In this document: positions 4,469 through 6,144 of the stretch, piece after piece
Layout: each line of letters starts with the position of its first letter
How positions within the stretch are numbered: position 1 is the first letter of the stretch
Source: an uncultured Gaiellaceae bacterium
GTDB lineage: Bacteria; Actinomycetota; Thermoleophilia; Gaiellales; Gaiellaceae
Direction of reading: 5' to 3'
DNA length: 6,144 nt
Assembly (NCBI GenBank): GCA_955652075.1
Contig: CATPAS010000112.1
Coordinates: 1-6,144 of the forward strand
Program-made: the position numbers and the translations under genes
The notes under the pieces: generated by a model
Database searches by the model: none
The model's input: only the letters and a program-made list of their open reading frames with translations
Told to the model about the DNA's origin: nothing

Positions 4469-5950
4469 CCGAGAGGGGGCTTAAGCGCTTCGCTGTTCAC
4501 CAGCCTTCTGGTTGGCTCGTTTTTTGCGGTTGCGGCGACTCCTTCGCCACCTGCGCCCCCACCCGGACACCGACAACCGCCGCGGCCGGCGATCGTCCGT
4601 GAGAACACACGTGCGGGCAGCTCAGCGTGGCTCGGGCCGGAAGCAGCCTCTCCTTCGATCGAGGGCTACAGCTCGGAAGTGACCCTCGCGGTGGGTGAAG
4701 ACGCTCACTTTCACGTGAGTACGCGACCTGCGGCCCGCTACCGAATCGAGATCTTCCGCCTGGGCTTGTACCAGGGCCTCGGCGGCCGCCGATTCGCCTG
4801 CTTGCCGAGCTGCCGCACTGACGAGCAGGGAAAGGCGCAGCCGCTGCCGCAGGCGCCGAGCAGCGACCGCGCGCTGCCGGTGCGTGCGAACTGGCCGGTG
4901 ACCGATCTGATCCAGGTGCAACCTCGCTGGCTGAGCGGGTACTACGAAGCCCGGTTCGTGCTCACGAGCGGCCAAGGCGTCGGCCAGGGGTCCGAGACGT
5001 ACTTCGTCGTACGCGCGCCCCCGCGGCGGCACTCGCAGATGCTGGTCCAGGTGCCTGCGAACACGTGGCAGGCCTATAACGACTGGGGTGGCCGGAGTTT
5101 GTACGCCGGCCCGACCGGCGCGGGGTTCCGCGTCTCGTTCGACCGGCCGTACGCGCCGAACAAGCAGAGCCCCCTGGCATGGGAGATCCAGCTCGTGCGC
5201 TATCTCGAGCGCAGCGGCTACGACGTTTCCTACCAGACCGATCTCGACACCGACCGCGATCCCCACTCGCTCTTGCAGCATCGAGTGGTGATCACTGCCG
5301 GCCACGACGAGTACTGGACGAAGGGGATCCGCGATGCCTTCGAGCAGGCGCGAGACCACGGTGTCAATCTCGCCTTCATGGGTGCCAACGTCGGGTTCTG
5401 GCAGATGCGCTACGAGGACGCGGGACGGACGATCGTCGAGTACAGAAACGCGCAGCTCGACCCCGAACCAAACGCGGCGCTGAAGACGATCATGTTCCGT
5501 CGCCTCCAGCCCCCACGTCCAGAGTGTCAGCTGCGCGCCGTGAACTGGTGGGGAGGCGTCGGCGCAAGCCACGACTACGCGCCGGTCGCGAGTGCCCTCG
5601 CCGATGCGTGGTTCAGAAACACTGGCTTCACCGCGGCGAGCACGCTGCGCGGGCTCGTGGGCTACGAATGGGATGCAATCGATCCGAGCTGCAGCGTCCC
5701 GACACAGAGGGTGCTTTTCCACTGGACGGGGACAACGGCAAACGCCGACGCCGACGCCGTGCGTTATATCGCTCCCTCCGGCGCGATCGTTTTCAGCACC
5801 GGCTCGCTCCAGTTCAGCTGGGGCCTCGACGCCTTCGGCAACCGCGGCCAAGTGCCTGCCGACGCGCGGCTGCAGCAGTTCATGCGCAATGCTCTGCGCG
5901 ATCTCGTCCGGCGGCACAGCGGGCGTCCGGCGAAGTTCGGCCGTGCCTAG
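4448..5950 (+). CDS. Exported N,N-dimethylformamidase beta-subunit-like protein, start codon unclear
   Basis: The family is named after the large subunit of the iron amidohydrolase dimethylformamidase; the role of exported actinobacterial members is unknown. The first GTG (4679) would cut the protein. The frame is open from 4445, and upstream codons encode a signal peptide (LLVGSFFAVAA), a Pro-rich linker and the family-like segment IVRENTRAGSSAW. No ATG, GTG or TTG exists there, so I place the start at CTG 4448 (500 aa) provisionally; a frameshift is the alternative. In that numbering there is a beta-rich N-terminal domain (~125-190), then TWQAYNDWGGRSLY (W207, Y210), then AGHDEYWT (H286, E288), GANVGFW (N314), GYEWDAID (E407) and TGSLQFSWGLD. 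In dimethylformamidase the iron is held by two Tyr and one Glu. As I recall, its Glu521 and Asn547 are 26 apart, as are E288 and N314 here. There is no small-subunit gene beside it. Confidence 0.8.
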   Translation: MARSKTSPRGGLSASLFTSLLVGSFFAVAATPSPPAPPPGHRQPPRPAIVRENTRAGSSAWLGPEAASPSIEGYSSEVTLAVGEDAHFHVSTRPAARYRIEIFRLGLYQGLGGRRFACLPSCRTDEQGKAQPLPQAPSSDRALPVRANWPVTDLIQVQPRWLSGYYEARFVLTSGQGVGQGSETYFVVRAPPRRHSQMLVQVPANTWQAYNDWGGRSLYAGPTGAGFRVSFDRPYAPNKQSPLAWEIQLVRYLERSGYDVSYQTDLDTDRDPHSLLQHRVVITAGHDEYWTKGIRDAFEQARDHGVNLAFMGANVGFWQMRYEDAGRTIVEYRNAQLDPEPNAALKTIMFRRLQPPRPECQLRAVNWWGGVGASHDYAPVASALADAWFRNTGFTAASTLRGLVGYEWDAIDPSCSVPTQRVLFHWTGTTANADADAVRYIAPSGAIVFSTGSLQFSWGLDAFGNRGQVPADARLQQFMRNALRDLVRRHSGRPAKFGRA

Positions 5951-6144
5951 ATGTCCGCGTATTCGTTCACGCTCGAACGGGCGCCGGTCGCGAGGACCGG
6001 CCGTCCTATTCGAGCGCCTCTGGCGAGTTCGGCAAAAGTCACTGCAACCAGCACTGCCCCGAAGATGTCGCTGAGAACGTGGGCGCCGTTGACGACGAGC
6101 ATCGTGCCAACAATCAGGCACAACCCTGCCGCCCACACTCGTGC
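5947..6144 (-). CDS. PAP2-like membrane phosphatase, C-terminal part (5' end outside window)
   Basis: The - frame is open from the window edge to TAG at 5949-5947. Only the last 65 residues are visible, starting ARVWAAGLCLIVGTMLV, so the true start is beyond 6144. The GTG at 6138 is internal and should not be taken as the start. A hydrophobic helix is followed by NGAHVLSDIFGAVLVAV, then a second helix and a basic tail (ARGARIGRPVLATGARSS). GAH-x3-D followed by a glycine-containing helix is the third motif of the PAP2 (phosphatidic acid phosphatase / undecaprenyl pyrophosphatase) superfamily: H is residue 22 and D residue 26 from the edge. The Ser-Arg normally 7 and 6 residues before that His is replaced by Met-Leu, so the assignment is by layout and activity is uncertain. 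Its stop overlaps that of the DMFase-like gene. Confidence 0.6.
   Translation of the reverse strand, partial: ARVWAAGLCLIVGTMLVVNGAHVLSDIFGAVLVAVTFAELARGARIGRPVLATGARSSVNEYADI

Noticed and set aside
4395..4484. Short ORF from ATG 4395/4404 (MKNMSF...) as the missing N-terminus of the DMFase-like protein
   Set aside because: It is in a different frame, ends at TAA 4482-4484, has AT-rich third positions and no RBS.
4622..6136. 504-codon open frame on the - strand
   Set aside because: It lies wholly antisense to the DMFase-like gene, is Arg-rich without recognisable motifs, and is explained by high GC lowering antisense stop frequency.

Overview
The window is high-GC DNA with G/C-rich third codon positions. 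The best guess is a soil actinomycete of the Thermoleophilia type (Gaiellales/Solirubrobacterales-like). This rests on recalled family resemblance of the TatA, the DMFase-like protein, the duplicated secreted protein and the two small hypothetical genes; no rRNA or marker gene is present to prove it. Most of the window encodes membrane or exported proteins.

Layout. Positions 1-231 are non-coding: a cluster of three AACGTT sites that looks like a LacI-type operator, then a GC-rich stretch that can fold into a nested stem. Two small cytoplasmic-looking genes follow on + (232-528 and 533-679); the second is very short and may be frameshifted. An 11-bp direct repeat (730-746) of the kind bound by OmpR/PhoB-type regulators precedes a secreted protein built from two copies of an ~84-residue helical domain (811-1494). 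Facing it on - is a two-helix membrane protein resembling DUF1003 (1564-1989). A 322-bp divergent intergenic region separates it from a TatA-like translocase subunit (2312-2578).

Directly after tatA, in the same frame past its TGA, is a 38-codon single-helix membrane ORF (2588-2704). Then comes a secreted subtilisin-family (S8) protease with an intact catalytic triad (2765-4288). After an AT-rich patch and a hairpin, there is a large exported protein of the N,N-dimethylformamidase beta-subunit-like family (about 4448-5950). Its signal peptide and conserved N-terminal segment lie upstream of the first in-frame GTG, with no ordinary start codon available. Its stop codon overlaps, inside one CTAG, the stop of a convergent PAP2-like membrane protein (5947-6144, -) that runs off the window.

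How the genes relate. TatA, the small membrane ORF, the S8 protease and the DMFase-like protein all point to the cell envelope or exterior, but nothing shows that they form one system. No tatC is present, and neither large exported protein has a twin-arginine motif. The observations most worth checking are the missing start of the DMFase-like gene, the overlooked ORFs at 533-679 and 2588-2704, and the phased AACGTT cluster. No clearly new defence, mobile or biosynthetic system is visible.
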